Numbered from the stretch's first letter, positions 12,143-23,760 are shown. The stretch is DNA of 64,000 nucleotides from Pseudeuparius sepicola (GCA_963920635.1 OY987301.1:44739820-44803819), one strand, 5' to 3'. Notes: generated by a model not told the origin, from the sequence alone. Program-made: numbers and translations.

Positions 12143-12405
12143 CGAAGCATCTCGCAAGGCCGACTTTTCGCCAAAAACTAAATCCCAAGACCTAGACTTT
12201 CCACAAAGTCGTCGTCTCGCGAGGCAGACTTTTGATATGACAACGTTGCAGTACATGGGTGACCTAGGCTCACTCCCGAAGCATATCGCAAGGCCGACTT
12301 TTCGCGAAACCTAAATCCCAAGACCTAGACTTTCCACAGAGTCGTCGTCTCGTGAGGCGCACTTTTGATATGACAACGTTGTATTGCATGGGTGACCTAG
12401 GCTCA
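12143..12405. repeat. tandem pair of ~134-bp GC-rich units
   Basis: Two direct copies begin with CGAAGCAT at 12,143 and 12,277 and end with GACCTAGGCTCA. They share blocks such as AAGACCTAGACTTTCCACA and TTTTGATATGACAACGTTG with few differences. Related, more diverged words continue to about 12,600 (GGGATTTAGA, GCGAGAATTCGAAG). Confidence 0.85.
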
Positions 12406-12506
12406 ATATATTCCTTGCCCCGTAACGCGAGCGTTTAGCCCTAAAAGTCTGCCTCGCGATACTTCGCTTTCATGGAAAGTCTGACTCCTGGGATTTAGAT
12501 CTCGGC

Positions 12507-12592
12507 GACGATATCGTGTGGCTAATGCGGCGTTGCAAAGTTCGTCCTGTCGAGAAGTCGGTCTGGCGAGAATTCGAAGTGCTGGGATTTAG
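12507..12592. repeat. dispersed element shared with 23,693-23,760
   Basis: ACGATATCGTGTGGCTAATG, a following GCGGCGTT and later AGAAGTCGGTC and GGGATTT occur in the same order at 23.7 kb with about 20 percent differences. See the finding on this pair. Confidence 0.65.
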
Positions 12593-12599
12593 AACTCGC

Positions 12600-13510
12600 G
12601 GTAGGTAGGTGTGGCGTAGCGCACTCGTGTGCAGAAATTGATTATGTACATACTTTGTATAAAATACATTGATGGCTTCAGTATTTGAGGTAGATAAAAA
12701 TGCATATTGTGTGGGATAGAAGTCCGAGAATAGAACCCTTGCGCCTAAAATGTGTCAATAAAATGATATAAATAATATTGAAAAAATTTCAGTGATTCGT
12801 CTCTCTAAAGAATCGTTTCCTGCTAGCAGCTTCGTACACGAAATTAAAATTGTGCACGGTGCACGCACTTCCTGAGCACAATGAAAATAGCGTGTGTTTA
12901 CAAGGATTAGTTACAAGTATTAGTTTTTAAATTATACGAATCAAGATACAGATTTCTAACGTAACACGATATTTATTTTGTGATGGTGAGTCAAAAGTTA
13001 TGCGCAAAATACACCAAGCTGCAAAACAAAATATGCGACTTTCTCAAAATTAATACAATATTTACTTACTTTAACGGAGTCACGTGACTTTGGCTACTAG
13101 TCAAAAGGGAATTTTTTACAAAGATCGCTTAAGATTACCCGTTCTGTTGAGATTTTATTTTTTCCATTTTATAATATCGCCCGGTTTTTACTTTTTTACT
13201 GCAACTAATGAAAAAATTTTATTTTTTAAATAGAAGGTCAAGAATTTCTATTTGTATATACTTTTTCATCGCAAACAACTTTCTCTTATAGCAGTTTTCT
13301 CGACGGTGCAAAATAAGGGTAGATACTTTATTCTTGTGTCGCGTTTAAATCTTTGACTACCCCTCGTATACCGCGATATCTGCATGAAGTTTTTATTGCC
13401 CTATTTTGGTTTCAGAACGTGCCTAATGCAGTCCCTAGCCAGTTTTTTACTTCGGCAAAAAATTCCATGTGTTGCCTACATTTTGCCGGTCACAGTATTT
13501 ATAAATTACA
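12600..13510. other. no recognised gene
   Basis: AT-rich, with no domain-bearing frame and no clear repeat boundary on either strand. Confidence 0.4.
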
Positions 13511-14345
13511 AGCTTTTATTTATTAACTTCACCTGTTAGTATGTATTTATGTGTGGGTCGAATCTTGCAAGCTGAATTAGAACCACTTCCTGACATCCAA
13601 TTGAGCTGAAATTTTGCATACACCTTTAGTTCCGGTGACAATACAATATGCAATACTCAATATTGTAATACTTTCAAAATGGCCGCCGCTCCAAGATGGC
13701 GGATGATGTATTTTTTTTGTCAACCCCCTTAATGTGGGTATCAAATGAAAGGGCTTGAAAAGTAGAAAACGATAAAGTTAGTGACATCAGACTAAATTCA
13801 ATATGGCCGCCGCTCCAAGAGGGCGGATTACCTATTTGATACCCAACATGGGTATCAAATGAAAGGGCTCGACGGGTAGAAAACAATAAGGTGAATGACT
13901 TCATACGAAATCCAATATGGCGGCCGCCCCAAGATGGCGGACTAAATTACCACCCTCCTGACATGGGAATCAAATAGGTACTAAAAAGCACAAAATAAAA
14001 TTGACAATAAAAAAACCTTTTTAAAAACAAGCTTTTATTTAAGCCATGTACTGAAACGTATAAAATAAGTTTAGGTTTTCGTTTTTCGTTAAGATAATTC
14101 AATTCCAAATTGCGACAATTTTTGCAAATTGAAAAGCTTGTCGCGCGAATTGTAAAGAAAAAAATGCATACTGGCAAATAGGTACCTTGCTTATCAACCA
14201 ATCACTGTCCAATAAAATTAATTGGTACCTACTTTCATCAACATTTCGCGCGACAAGCTTTTCAATTTGCAAAAACTTGTCGCAATATGGAATTGAATTA
14301 TCTTATCTATTTTTTAAAAAGGTTTTTTATTTTCATTTTTTAAAT
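13510..14345 (+). mobile_element. bipartite repeat: ~120-bp sub-units plus foldback
   Basis: Three sub-units with a GGCCGCCGCTCCAAGATGGC core recur at about 13,681, 13,805 and 13,918, each with a GGGTATCAAATGAAAGGGCT-like block between. A foldback follows (about 14,006-14,330) whose arms share GACAAGCTTTTCAATTTGC and a TTTTTAAAAAGGTTTTT-like edge. A relative in reverse orientation lies at 36.8-38.2 kb. The frames inside are by-products. Confidence 0.75.
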
Positions 14346-14439
14346 GTTAGTGATCCGAAATAGTTTTGTCGAAGAAACTATATAACTTTTTTAGAATATC
14401 GTAGATATAAAAATGTGCAAAATACTAAATATTTGTCTA

Positions 14440-14777
14440 TATACAGTGTGTTTCACTTTGAGTCGAGACAATTCCGTATTTTTTTAATTACCGATTTTCA
14501 AAAAAATATATGTAGTCCTATTTCATGGCCTACTATAATTAAAAGAAGACCCCCAAAAAGCACAAAACCATATATTATGCATTTTTTAAGAATAAGATGG
14601 ATAGCGCCATCGAATTCAAAACCCTTGGTACAAAATTTCAATACTCTAGTTCACCAAATGGGGCCAAATTTCGAAAAAATTGGGTCACCGGGCATCTTTT
14701 TTTGGTGATTTTGGTTTCGAGAATCGATTAACCTTTGCCTAGGGTATTAATTTACATAGCATAACTAATGTAGCTCA
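14440..14777. repeat. possible DNA-transposon fragment
   Basis: Starts with TACAGTGTGTTTCACTTTGA, resembling the other mariner-like ends in this window. No matching right end was found. The 97-codon frame inside has no domain. Confidence 0.4.
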
Positions 14778-15107
14778 TACAGGGTGTTTGTAAAAAAATA
14801 AAAATTTTACGAAAAATGTATTTATTTATTTAAAAATATATTTAAAGAAACAAATCGGGGTTTTACATTAGGCGCTAGGTACCAATGTGTAAACGACATC
14901 GTTTTTGATTTCATGGCATTCATGGCACACCTGATTTGATTGATATGCTGCAACTTGTTGAATAAAGCAAAATTGAGTATGGATGGAGCATGATACCTAC
15001 AATAGTAAGGAAATTGTAAAATGAAATATTATGTTTGTATTTAAATATATTTATTTAAATAAATTATTTTATCGTCAAATTTTATTTTTTTTTATGAAAG
15101 ACCCTAT
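14778..15107. mobile_element. small TIR element (MITE-like)
   Basis: ATACAGGGTGTTTGTAAAAA at the left is matched imperfectly by the reverse complement of the right end (TTTTTTTTATGAAAGACCCT). Length is about 330 bp with no coding potential. Confidence 0.55.
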
Positions 15108-15256
15108 ATGAGCCAGGTCGGCTATAGTTTGTAAAATAATACCTTGGGAAAGTCTTAATCGATTCTCGTAAAAAGAGTACTAAAATATGCCCTGTGGTTT
15201 ATACAAGGTACAGGGTGGCCCATCCAAGCGGAAAAATTGTGCTACGTGGAGACAGG

Positions 15257-15600
15257 TAAGAGGGGGTTGCCGACAGCGAAAGTGACATTAGATTTCGTAT
15301 TTTTTTAAGTTGTATAGCATAAAATCTAATAACATTTTACCTGGCAAAAATTTAGTACAAACATCCCCGTCTTCATTTTAATCATAAGATCTTAAAAGCA
15401 GGGTTTTGTTTTATAGGTTATGAAAACCTTGGGAAAAATAATAATTCCAATGCATATGCTTTTAAGATCTTATGATTAAAATGAAGACGGAGATGTTTGT
15501 ACTAAATTTTTGCTAGGTAAAATGTTATTAGATTTTATGCTATACAACTTAAAAAAATACGAAATCTAACGTCACTTTCGCTGTTGGCAACCCCCTCTTA
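15257..15600. mobile_element. nested foldback inside mariner TIR
   Basis: The arms (about 15,258-15,403 and 15,450-15,600) are nearly perfect reverse complements, starting AAGAGGGGGTTGCCGACAGC. The spacer is about 45 bp. It interrupts the left TIR of the host transposon; the corresponding right TIR reads straight through. No coding potential. Confidence 0.9.
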
Positions 15601-16204
15601 TAAAATCGTCATTCAAAAAATGAGGTTGTAGTAAAAATTAAGGGGAATTCGAGGGTGTACCCTAATTTTGTATACGGGGGTCGGTAAAAAAGTTATCGCG
15701 AAAAAACATTTTTTGCAAAATAAAAAAATATATTTTTTTACCTACACATCCATTAGAGAACCTTTAAGTAGTATTCCCGAATATTCAGTTTTTTAATATA
15801 ACTTCCGGTTATAGCGGAAATGAAAGTGGTTTTCTCTATTTTACAACTTACACATTTCTCTTAACAATCACAGGATTCCTTTTTTAATTCTGAATCCAAC
15901 GATATATAATTTGACCTATTTATCTCCAACCGTTTCCGAGATATTTATCAGAGAAGCTCCATCAAACTAGATACATCTGAGTAGGCCAAACAATAAAACC
16001 AAATTTATGACAAATCAAGTCAGCCATGATAATAAAACTGACAAGCGAATAGGCTGAATGTTAAAGTGGCTATAGCCATTCAACTGCATTCAACTTAATT
16101 AAAAATCTCGTGGAAATTATGAAACACTTGTTATTTTTACTACTGTCATATTTATTATAACAACAACAATATGATTAGTTATTAAAAATTAGTATGAAGT
16201 TCAT

Positions 16205-16972
16205 TTACATTAAATGTTCAAAATGGTTTCCATTATTATTTACACATAACCTAAGTCTTTTTAAGAAATTTTTTGGGACATTTTCCAAGATTAAGGGACG
16301 ATTGTTTAAACTATCAATTTCTAATTTTACTCGTCTTTTAATCTCCTCAACATTTTCGGGGCGGTTCTTATAAACTTTATTTTTTAAATGCCCCCACAAG
16401 AAAAAATCCAAGGGGGTTAAATCTGGACTACGTGGCGGCCACCTTATCGTTCCATGTTTACGAATCCAATTTTCAAACGAATTGTTCAAAAATTCCGTTA
16501 TGGGCCCACAGTTATGGAAGGAAGCGCCATCTTGCTGCCATATTAATTGTCTTTCTTGGAGTTGGTTAAGAAAAATTAATGGCAACTGGTCAAAGTATTG
16601 TTCCAATTCGTTCTGGATTAAATGTAGGTATTTCCTACCTGTCATACTTCCTGAATAAAATAGAGGGCCCATTATAAAATTTCCGACAATGCCGCACCAA
16701 ACACCCACGGAATTTCTGCCGCATTTCACAACTTCACGAAATGCCCGTGGATTGTCAACAGACCAAAATATACTATTTTTCCGGTTGTATATTCCCGCCG
16801 TTGTAAATGTAGCTTCATCGGACCAAATAATTTGTTTAAAAAATCCAGCTCCACCTCTTGCAAAATAAAAGTTTAACATTGTTTGACAATATTCCAGTCT
16901 TCTTGCAGCATCTCCAGGGAATAGCCTTTGAACAGGTACTATTTTGAAGGCTTTAAATTTGCTTAATTTCAT
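16205..16972 (-). pseudogene. Tc1/mariner transposase, catalytic domain
   Basis: The 255-residue frame is the DDE/D catalytic domain that cuts and rejoins the element at its TIRs. The first acid is in IIWSDEATF (near residue 52), the second in WQQDGASFH (near 147), and the third in PPRSPDLTPLDFFLWG (near 183). The stretch GVWCGIVGNFIMGPLFY is typical of the insect Tc1-like family that also has a DUF4817 N-terminus. All catalytic positions are intact. It is separated from its DNA-binding N-terminus by a single frame break at 16,972, so the two halves are probably one damaged gene. A sequencing error or programmed event at that point is possible. Confidence 0.9.
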
Positions 16973-17289
16973 TAGGTACCCTTTGTATTGTAGACCGGGG
17001 AATTTGTAGGTAAGTCTCTCGCTGCATCTCTCTGAGATTTTTCGTTATTTCTTCTGAAATAATTTGAAATTCGTTCTCTCTCGTCCTCACTAATTCTAAA
17101 CCCTTTTTTTCTCTTGCTAATCACACTTCCTGTCGATCTGAATCTTCGATACAGCATACATATAAATGAAGCACTCGGAACATTTCTATTTGGATATTTA
17201 CGAGAATACTCCCTCAAAGTTTCTACGTATCTTTTATAATTTTTGATGAAGATCTCTAAAATATCACAGCATTCTTCTTTCAAAAACAT
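16972..17289 (-). pseudogene. Tc1/mariner transposase N-terminus (DUF4817-type)
   Basis: The 105-residue frame begins MFLKEECCDILEIF and carries the helix-turn-helix-like segment YSRKYPNRNVPSASFI followed by LYRRFRSTGSV, the form seen in DUF4817 N-termini of insect Tc1-like transposases. This part would recognise the TIRs. It ends at the codon overlapping the start of the catalytic frame, consistent with a one-base frameshift. The start codon lies within the expected distance of the right TIR. Confidence 0.85.
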
Positions 17290-17904
17290 TTTTTAAACTG
17301 CAACTACTAACAGCTTCAGCAACAAAATTTTAGACTAATCTTATACGTAAATAGAAATATTGAATTGACAGCCTACTCGCTTGTCAGTTGTATTATCATG
17401 GCTGACTTGATTTGTCATAAATTTGGTTTTATTGTTTGGCCTACTCAGATCGAACATCAGACACCGACCATGAGACCATGTATCTAGTTTGATGGAGCTT
17501 CTCTGATAAATATCTCGGAAACGGTTGGAGATAAATAGGTCAAATTATATATCGTTGGATTCAATTAAAAAATGAATCCTGTGATGGTTAAGAGAAATGT
17601 GTAAGTTGTAAAATAGAGAAAACCACTTTCATTTCCGCTATAACCGGAAGTTATATTAAAAAACTGAATATTCGGGAATACTACTTAAAGGTTCTCTAAT
17701 GGATGTGTAGGTAAAAAAATATTTTTTTTATTTTGCAAACAATGTTTTTTCGCGATAACTTTTTTAACGACCCCCGTATACAAAATTAGGGTACACCCTC
17801 GAATTCCCCTTAATTTTTACTACAATCTCATTTTTTTAATGACGATTTTATGTTAACGTGTCTCCACGTAGCACACTTTTTCCGCTTGGATGGGCCACCC
17901 TGTA

Positions 17905-18450
17905 CCTATTCGGAAAACCCAATTTTGGGTCGTTAGACTACGAGGGGCTTTGTTAATTGATAGAAACAGCGTTGTGCCACCCGTTTTTTATTAATTGGTT
18001 TTAACTACCACATGGAATATATTAAAAGTTCTTCAAGCGGGAAGCCGTCTCTTTGACATGCCTCTAAAGTCTAGGGAATTCATAAGTCGATTTGTGCTTT
18101 TTATAGCTCTTAATCAAAAAATATATATAAAGAATGTGGTGGTTACAAATCGAATGAGAGCTAATTTACTCTTTGACTTCCTCCGTGCATGAGAAAATCC
18201 AAAACCAAATCATGGCGTAATATCTCAAACACAAAAATCTAAGACAAAATAAACGTAATGATATTACTCCACGCTGTGATAATAACAGATTATTGCGGAG
18301 CAGAATAAAAATACGAAACCAAATAAATGCACTTGTTGTTGCATCTGTCAGTTGCTCGTGAGAAATGAACCTATCAGGTATAACGACGTTTGATTCTGGT
18401 TTGATCCTCTGGTATTTCTTTTTGGTTGTTTGTTTACATAGACTCCTCTA
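17905..18450. other. no recognised gene
   Basis: Single-copy-looking AT-rich sequence between two DNA transposons. The frame at 17,995-18,192 has no domain. Confidence 0.4.
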
Positions 18451-20017
18451 TACAGGGTGTCCCACAACGAACTGCATCGATCTATATATGGAAAACTAAA
18501 AGTAGGAAAATTCTGAAAATTTGGCACCTCACCAATGCGGATGGGCGCTGCTCAACTAAAATATTTTGGTGAATCTGGCACTTCCGGTTATACCGTAAGT
18601 CGATATCAACTTTCTTATCTCAAATGGAACACCCTGTATATTATTGCATTTTTGGATGCTAGGCATCATTTTGGAACAAAAACATTCAACATGTCCTATG
18701 TCTAAATCCAACCGTTTTTGAGATATTTGCATTTTTCCGAAAAAAATTACAGACGCAGACCTACAGTTAATTAGCAATTTATACGAGGAAACCGCGAAAT
18801 TTCAAAACGAATTTTTGGCATCGTGTAACAGAAGCCCTGACCTAGTGATCTCTGCTGAGAAATAAATCCGTTCTTATACAGGGTGTTCACAAAATATGAA
18901 TAAAAATTACATTGAAAATGTGCTTAAATCTCGAAATTTTCAAATGGAAACCCCCATTTTTTTAATGCGATCTTATTCACCACTAAAAATGATGACAACT
19001 TTGTGTAAGGTTTCCTATACCTAAATGCAGTAATTTTCGATTAATTTACGAAAAACCCACTTTTCGCCCATAAAATGCGGGGTTTGCTTAACGCTTCAAA
19101 AATCATATTAGCCCTGGACGTTGAAAAGACAATCGCGGCTGAGGAAATATCACTTGGTTTATAAATTATTGTCAACAATAATGCCGGCGCGCTTAAATTA
19201 CACAAACGAAGATTATGTATTCTCCGTAGGTAATAAACAAATTTAAATAATCTTCGTTTGTGTAATTTAAGCGCGCCGGCATTATTGTTGACAATAATTT
19301 ATAAACCAAGTGACATTTCCTCAGCCGCGATTGTCTTTTCAACGTCCACGGCTAATATGATTTTCCAAGCGTTAAGCAAACCCCGCATTTTCTGGGCGAA
19401 AACTGCGTTTTTCGTAAATTAATCGAAAACTACTGCATTTAGGTATAGGAAACCTTACACAAAGTTGTCATCATTTTTAGTGGTGAATAAGATCGATCGC
19501 ATTAAAAGAAATGGGGGTTTCCATTTGAAAATTTCGAGATTTAAGCACATTTTGAATGTAATTTTTATTCATATTTTGTGAACACCCTGTATAAGAACGT
19601 ATTTATTTCTCAGCAGAGATCACTAGGTCAGGGCTTCTGTTACACGATGCCAAAAATTCGTTTTGAAATTTCGCGGTTTCCTCGTATAAATTGCTAATTA
19701 ACTGTAGGTCTGCGTCTGTAATTTTTTTCGGAAAAATGCAAATATCTCAAAAACGGTTAGATTTAGACATAGGACATGTTGAATGATTTTGTTCCAAAAT
19801 GATGCCTAGCATCCAAAAATGCAATAATATACAGGGTGTTCCATTTGAGATAAGAAAGTTGATATCGACTTCCGGTATAACCGGAAGTACCAGATTCACC
19901 AAAATATTTTAGTTGAGCAGCGCCCATCCGCATTGGTGAGGTGCCAAATTTTCAGAATTTGCCTACTTTTAGTTTTCCATTTATAGATCGATGCAGTTCG
20001 TGGTGGGACACCCTGTA
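18451..20017. mobile_element. large palindromic (foldback) element, ~1.57 kb
   Basis: The whole segment is a near-perfect inverted repeat with arms of roughly 770 bp and a centre near 19,230. Outer ends are TACAGGGTGTCCCAC and its complement, next to TA. Further TACAGGGTG-type ends lie inside both arms: GGAACACCCTGTATA near 18,630 with its mirror near 19,830, and ATACAGGGTGTTCACAAAA near 18,876 with its mirror near 19,590. This implies elements inserted within elements or a compound structure. No coding capacity. Confidence 0.92.
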
Positions 20018-22270
20018 TAGTAGGCGAAGGAATATCACCTATCCGGTGAGATCGTTGCCATGCTAGATAGGTTCATTATCTGAAACATAATAAGGAATAC
20101 TACATCGGAATGCCTGTTGGACGGTAAGTATGCGTTTTCAAAGTTAGGAGATGTTAATTGCAAAGTTCAAAATTATAATCGCATAAAATCAGTGGAACTC
20201 GTATTCACGCAATCAAGAAAATTCAGCACTATTACTTGGGATTCATTTTTCGTTGTAATTTATTACAAAATTACATAGCTTGCACGTAATTGCAGGTGCC
20301 TGAGGCAGAAGGTCTGTTTTTTTTTTATCTAGAATTATGTACTGAGTACATAAATGTCTAAATGTGCCATTTTAGATTCAGACTTACATTCGAGGTGTAT
20401 AGGTTTGAATTTTTTTATTGCAGTTTTTTATTCTTAGAAGTTTTTGAACTCAAATTCAACGAAGGGGACGGTTGTTGAGCTCACCTTATTTGAAATTATC
20501 TACGGGAATTTGGATTCTGCAGTCATTCGAGTCATTCTCATTTAGTAAAGATAGTGATTTTCACTGATCTTCAAAAATTATAATATTTATATGGACAACA
20601 ACTTTGAGATTCCTTGTAGATCTTTCAATTTTAAAAATGTTAAAAGATTGGACATTTAGACATTTACAAATAGAATTTAAATTGTGCCGAACTCGCACGC
20701 AGTTTGTAAAATTATTCCCAATGAATATTATAGTGCTTATAGTAATGATCGCCTAGAATTTACTATATAGGAAATTTTGGCGGGCGTGGCATAATTTTAC
20801 CTTCAACTTATCTATAGTCTTCCTCTAGAAAATACCTAACTAGAAAGGGGCATCTCCGTGCTCTATGTGTATTCCTCAATAAGACCCTGCGCAATTCAGT
20901 TGTTTACGTGATTCTGCTTACATTTATTGGCTCCTAAAAATAAATAGCATATAATATGATAGTTATTGCGTAAATGGCTTTCAAAGTCAAGTGAAAACTA
21001 AAAACTCCGAAGTTCGGTTTTGGCCTTATATCTCCAGATCGACTGAAGTTATGCTCTTCAAAGTATAGGTTTTTGTAATCCGCACGTCGAAATGCTGGGC
21101 CGTCTACTTTTTTGAAAATCTTGATTTTGCCAATAAGTTTTTGCGATTTTTTGGGTCAGCATTAAACGTAATTCTTCCGGAGAACACCCCGAAGCCATAA
21201 ACCCACCGGTCTTGTATAAATCCAGTAATAACTTTGTTAAAAAGATAACTTACTTTCACTTCTTTACAACTTAAAAACTCGTAGCCATTTTGTAAGCAGT
21301 AAAATGGTCTGTGCGCTTCTGATCGTGAATGTTCCAACTCACCAGTATTTTTTACGGAAACCTCCGGACAGTTACACGGTTACACGGTTCGTTGTTTAAG
21401 CTGCCAAAAAATAATAGGTCTGTGTAACAAATTATATTTTTGTAGGTCCCCAGTGGGAGGCAACGGTATCGCTTAAGAGCTACTCCTATTCTTCACTATG
21501 AAAAATTATTCATAGTAAAGATTATTAAGGCAGACCTGTGTAGGAGGTGAAAACAAATTGGAAATTATTTTAATCTGACAAAAAGCTGGGTTGTGGTAAT
21601 ATATCAGAGTTGTGTATAAGACGTGGCGTATCAAATCGAAGATCTCGACGTGATACTCTTTTAAGAATAAAGAACCGTTATTTGAGAGGGACAAGTGAAA
21701 CTTACACCTCGTATAATGGTAATTAGTTTCAGAGGAGAGTGTCTTTTGAAAGATAAATTGTGCATCAATCTCTCAAACAAAATTTTATATTACTATGTGT
21801 TCAAGCGAATATTCGAAACATTCAGAAATTACCTATGGTCCAAGAAACGAATCTTTTGAAACTGAAATGATGATCTAGTGATTAAATATGATATGCCTAC
21901 TTCCTGCGATTAAGTTTTTTTGTTGGATTATTCCATAGTTGAAAAGGGCGTCGACACTTGTACTTTGAGGACAATACAATAATCGTAACAAGGAGTCATA
22001 ATCGGAGGAGAATAAATTCAAAAATTTTAGTATCGGTAAAGAAATTATTGTTTAATCCCTTCGAATGATTATACTTGTCACGATTAGGTATAGGTTGCTC
22101 TCAGAGTGTCAAAAGGTTCTGATGTTGACGCGTTCTTCAACAACGGCATAATTCATTCAGTGATACTTTTTCTAAGGGCGGTCTACCGAACAAGCTGTCG
22201 ACTTTTTGGTACTTTGCATTTGATAATAATTTTATAAAAACGAAAATTGGCCTTAACTAAAAATAAATTA
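20018..22270. other. no recognised gene
   Basis: No domain-bearing frame was found. The frame at 21,104-21,337 (-) lies in sequence that reads like repeat-derived DNA. No repeat boundary could be fixed. Confidence 0.4.
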
Positions 22271-22500
22271 CCCAGTAATAGCATATTACTGGGTACAGAA
22301 CAAAAGGCTTCTTAATTACATCTGTCAAGAGGACAACTTTTAAGCTTCTATAAATCCTTTGATATTGAGGTCCATTCTTAGATATCGGCTAATGTACGAA
22401 TTGGTGATAATTTTATTTTAGTAAAATATCATTTCTAAACAAATAATGCTATGATCCTTGCCTTGCCCTGCTTTTGGAGTAATAAGTTGGAGTAAATTTT
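22271..22500 (+). repeat. direct repeat with hairpin, copy 1
   Basis: Begins with the perfect hairpin CCCAGTAATAGCATATTACT plus GGG, then GGCTTCTTAATTACATC and TTGATATTGAGGTCCATTCT. It matches 23,386-23,600 over about 210 bp with few differences and one small indel. Confidence 0.85.
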
Positions 22501-22617
22501 TGTCTTTCCTTGAAAACTTGTCCGCTTCTTGTCGCGGAATCTTAATGAGGTGAAGTTCCTTCCAATTCATTTTGTTATGTCTAACGGTTGTGACTTAAAA
22601 CAAAAGGTTATAGCAAG

Positions 22618-22743
22618 ATGAAAAAAACTGTATGCCGTAAACGAAAACGCTCCGAAACCAATAAGCTTTCTAGAAAAAAATTGCGAAAGCAAGAAGACCA
22701 TGAGATTTTTAATAGACTTCAAAAATATCGAAACGGTAAATGA
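22618..22743 (+). CDS. short basic open frame, possible first exon
   Basis: ATG at 22,618 opens a 41-codon frame rich in lysine and arginine, with MKKTVCRKRKRSE at the start and FNRLQKYRNGK at the end, and a stop at 22,741. The composition resembles a nuclear localisation or DNA-binding segment. A weak donor (GGTAAAT) overlaps the end, so an exon is possible. No family is recognised and short basic frames arise by chance in A-rich DNA, so confidence is low. Confidence 0.2.
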   Translation: MKKTVCRKRKRSETNKLSRKKLRKQEDHEIFNRLQKYRNGK

Positions 22744-22859
22744 TAGCGAGATGAAACTTTTATGGCGTTTGCAGAAAATAGTTAAAATTGCGTTTAATAG
22801 TAGTTACAGTTAGCAGAGAGATTTTTTCCATCATGCGAAATTTTTATATTTTTATATAG

Positions 22860-23240
22860 TGTTTAGTCGATGTAAGAGAACATAAGTTTTATCTTCGCAA
22901 TTCCCGCCATTTCCGCATTACAACGGCCTCTTCTTCGTAATATGGTTTTAACGAAACTTGTGCGAGGGGGATAATAAAATGGGCTCCCGCATTACCATTT
23001 TAAAACTACAGCTATGCGCAAGCGTTTACACGGTCATTTTGGCCTTTTAAGGGGTTCCCATCGTCACTAAAAACTTTATTGCCTATAGCTTTCCTCGGCT
23101 CACAACAGGGCCTTAAAAAGTAGTTTACTACGAGACAAATTTATAAAGTAATGTTGCAAAAAACGGCTTCCAATCTTCGTTTATGGCCAGTTGTCGGCGA
23201 AGAGGAAATGGTATTGAAAATTGATTAAGGTGACAAAATT
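22860..23240. other. mixed-composition block, candidate regulatory DNA
   Basis: About 380 bp that is more GC-balanced and non-repetitive than its flanks, with words such as CTCACAACAGGGCCTTAAAA and TTTATGGCCAGTTGTCGG. No coding frame. A conserved non-coding element is possible but unproven. Confidence 0.25.
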
Positions 23241-23385
23241 AGTTTTTTTAGTCAATTGAATATGGCAGTACCTATTTTAAATTTTTCTAAACATTTAAAA
23301 TCGAATATACTTTCGTGTAACAAGTATTTACGTAACGAGACCCTGTGGAGGGCGAGTCGAAGGTGAGCCCTGCTAACCTACCAAT

Positions 23386-23600
23386 CCAGTAATAGCATAT
23401 TACTGGGTACAGAACCGAAGGCTTCTTATTTACATCCGTCTAGAGGACAACTTTTAAGCTTATTATTTTCTAAATCCTTTGATATTGAGGTCCATTCTTA
23501 GATATCGGCTAATGTATGAATTGGTGATAATTTTATTTTAGAAAAATATCATTTCTATCCTTGCCTTGCCCTGTCTTTGGAGTAAGAAGTTGAAGTCTAT
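23386..23600 (+). repeat. direct repeat with hairpin, copy 2
   Basis: The second copy of 22,271-22,500, keeping the hairpin stem intact (CCAGTAATAGCATATTACTG). Directly downstream lies the block shared with 12.5 kb. Confidence 0.85.
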
Positions 23601-23692
23601 TTGACAGCTATCATTATGGACATTGCCAACGTTGCCTTCTGGAGACAGAAAGCCGGACTGCTGGAATTTCGGTGTACTATAACAATCGGTTA

Positions 23693-23760
23693 CGATATCG
23701 TGTGACGAATGCGGTGTTGGGAAGGTGGAGCTGTCTAGAAGTCGGTCCTGGGATTTCGGA
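23693..23760. repeat. dispersed element shared with 12,507-12,592
   Basis: TACGATATCGTGTGACGAAT and later AGAAGTCGGTC and CTGGGATTT parallel the 12.5-kb copy. The 108-codon minus frame covering it has no domain. Confidence 0.65.

Larger units (their letters stand above)
15209..17904 (-). mobile_element. Tc1/mariner-superfamily transposon, DUF4817 type, long TIRs
   Basis: The outer ends TACAGGGTGGCCCATCCAAG and its complement are flanked by TA, the insertion target of this superfamily. The TIRs are long: the left arm down to about 16,008 and the right arm from about 17,420 match through several hundred bases, including ACTTCCGGTTATAGCGGAAA and GAGTAGGCCAAACAATAA. A separate foldback (15,257-15,600) sits inside the left arm and is absent from the right arm, so it inserted later. 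The transposase lies on the minus strand in two frames. Confidence 0.9.
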
